A stretch of DNA of 6,336 bases, taken from positions 1-6,336 of the forward strand of contig DAOUFX010000330.1 of NCBI GenBank assembly GCA_034429675.1, in the 5' to 3' direction. Every line of letters starts with the position of its first letter. Positions within the stretch are counted from its first letter, which is position 1. This DNA is from JAKQHY01 sp034429675. GTDB taxonomy: Bacteria > Chloroflexota > Anaerolineae > B4-G1 > SLSP01. The position numbers and the translations under genes are program-made. Shown here in pieces: positions 5,601-6,336 of this stretch. Under the pieces are notes generated by a model. The model did not search any database, was not told the origin of the DNA, and saw only the letters and a program-made list of their open reading frames with translations.

Positions 5601-6302
5601 TTATAGGGACTTTTTCTCCGCATCACGCCGTTTGTAAACCACGTCGGCGAAACGCGGACGTGGTTCGCCGGCTACATGGGTCAAAGTTAAAAATGAAAAC
5701 AGATAAAATCCGTTGTCGTTCATGAACGCCGCTACATCTTCAAATTCATAGCTGTTTTCAAATCGCCTGGCAATGGATGTTTCTATAATAACGGTATCCG
5801 TTGACTGTAATAAGCGTTTTGCGCCTTCTAAGGCCGCCAGCTCATACCCTTCTGTGTCAAGTTTTAGCAAAATCGGTTTTTCGATGGCCGGGTCGGTTTT
5901 GAAAATTGTGTCGAGGGTTATGATTTCAACCGTTCGTTTTTCAAGGGCGCTTCCGGTTTTTGTAAGCGCGGTTCTGTCCACAAGGGAGCTTTTGAGTAAA
6001 TGCTCCGGATCCACATTCATTTCCATACTGCCATCATGAGCGCCGACCGCTTTGTAATGAACGCTGCACTTGAAGCGTTGCGAGATTTTCTCAATGGCAC
6101 TTTGATATTCCCGCAGGGGCTCGACCAAAATGAAGCGAGCCGTGGGGAATGCTTCGTACAAGGGATATGTGCCGGTGCCTACCCCGACGTCAATCACGGT
6201 CTTGGGCTGGCAAATTGAGGAAAGGTAGGCTGGCCGGTATAAGTCTCTGCTCACCACATATCCCAGTTTTCCCAGGGCATTCTGAATCAGTTTTCTTATC
6301 AT
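5601..6302 (-). CDS. FkbM-family SAM-dependent methyltransferase
   Basis: The 233-aa protein has a class I Rossmann methyltransferase fold. Motif I is VIDVGVGTGTYPLYEAFP (36-53) with D38 and the glycines that bind S-adenosylmethionine; the acidic E61 in ILVEP ends strand 2; and LLKLDTEGYELAALEGA (145-161) is the hallmark FkbM motif, ending strand 4. FkbM proteins methylate hydroxyls of sugars or other small molecules; the substrate here cannot be read from sequence. No signal peptide or transmembrane segment is seen, so it is cytosolic. The ATG at 6302 is firm because an in-frame TAA lies two codons upstream; the only SD is GGGAGA with a long 11-12-nt spacer, so translation may be modest. Many FkbM genes sit in glycan clusters, so what lies to the right of the window would help. 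Confidence 0.92.
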   Translation of the reverse strand: MIRKLIQNALGKLGYVVSRDLYRPAYLSSICQPKTVIDVGVGTGTYPLYEAFPTARFILVEPLREYQSAIEKISQRFKCSVHYKAVGAHDGSMEMNVDPEHLLKSSLVDRTALTKTGSALEKRTVEIITLDTIFKTDPAIEKPILLKLDTEGYELAALEGAKRLLQSTDTVIIETSIARRFENSYEFEDVAAFMNDNGFYLFSFLTLTHVAGEPRPRFADVVYKRRDAEKKSL

Positions 6303-6336
6303 GATTTAAAAAATCTCCCATTTTGACGTTTTATCA

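Overview
The window carries five genes, all on the minus strand, so the region is transcribed from right to left. It looks like an ordinary chromosomal segment of a bacterium, with no phage, transposon, CRISPR or tRNA signal. The single long Rel enzyme, the Sec-secreted repeat protein with a low-charge Ala/Thr/Gly/Val-rich composition, and the lipoprotein with an Ig-like domain fit a Chloroflexota (Anaerolineae-like) organism. That placement is inferred from protein style, not from a marker gene, and is only moderately secure.

In transcription order: (1) an FkbM-family SAM-dependent methyltransferase (6302-5601), followed by a probable intrinsic terminator (5597-5568). (2) A 270-base intergenic region with a good sigma-70-type promoter (TTGATT-N17-TACAAT), a 10-bp palindrome upstream of it, and a leader of about 110 nt that contains a Shine-Dalgarno-like GAGGAGGTGA with no start codon. 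(3) A secreted 512-aa protein of unknown function (5330-3792) built from four tandem beta-rich repeats. (4) A 10-bp-stem hairpin with a short T tract that ends directly at the SD of the next gene, so it may attenuate read-through. (5) A small GTG-start lipoprotein (3712-3251). (6) A full-length Rel/SpoT-type (p)ppGpp synthetase/hydrolase (3201-997), 49 nt behind the lipoprotein. (7) An extended -10 promoter lying in an imperfect dyad, driving (8) a 276-aa protein resembling the zinc-dependent phospholipase C family but without a signal peptide (875-45). A 13-bp inverted repeat follows at the window edge (1-30).

The probable transcription units are: methyltransferase (its upstream end lies outside the window); surface protein, then by read-through lipoprotein and rel; and the PLC-like gene. 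Points most worth a second look are the RelA-like EFDD motif in a Rel whose hydrolase site is intact, the alternating cysteine-pair pattern in the four-repeat surface protein, the SD-like element in that gene's leader, and the hairpin placed between the surface protein and the lipoprotein. I see no clear sign of a wholly new multi-gene system here.
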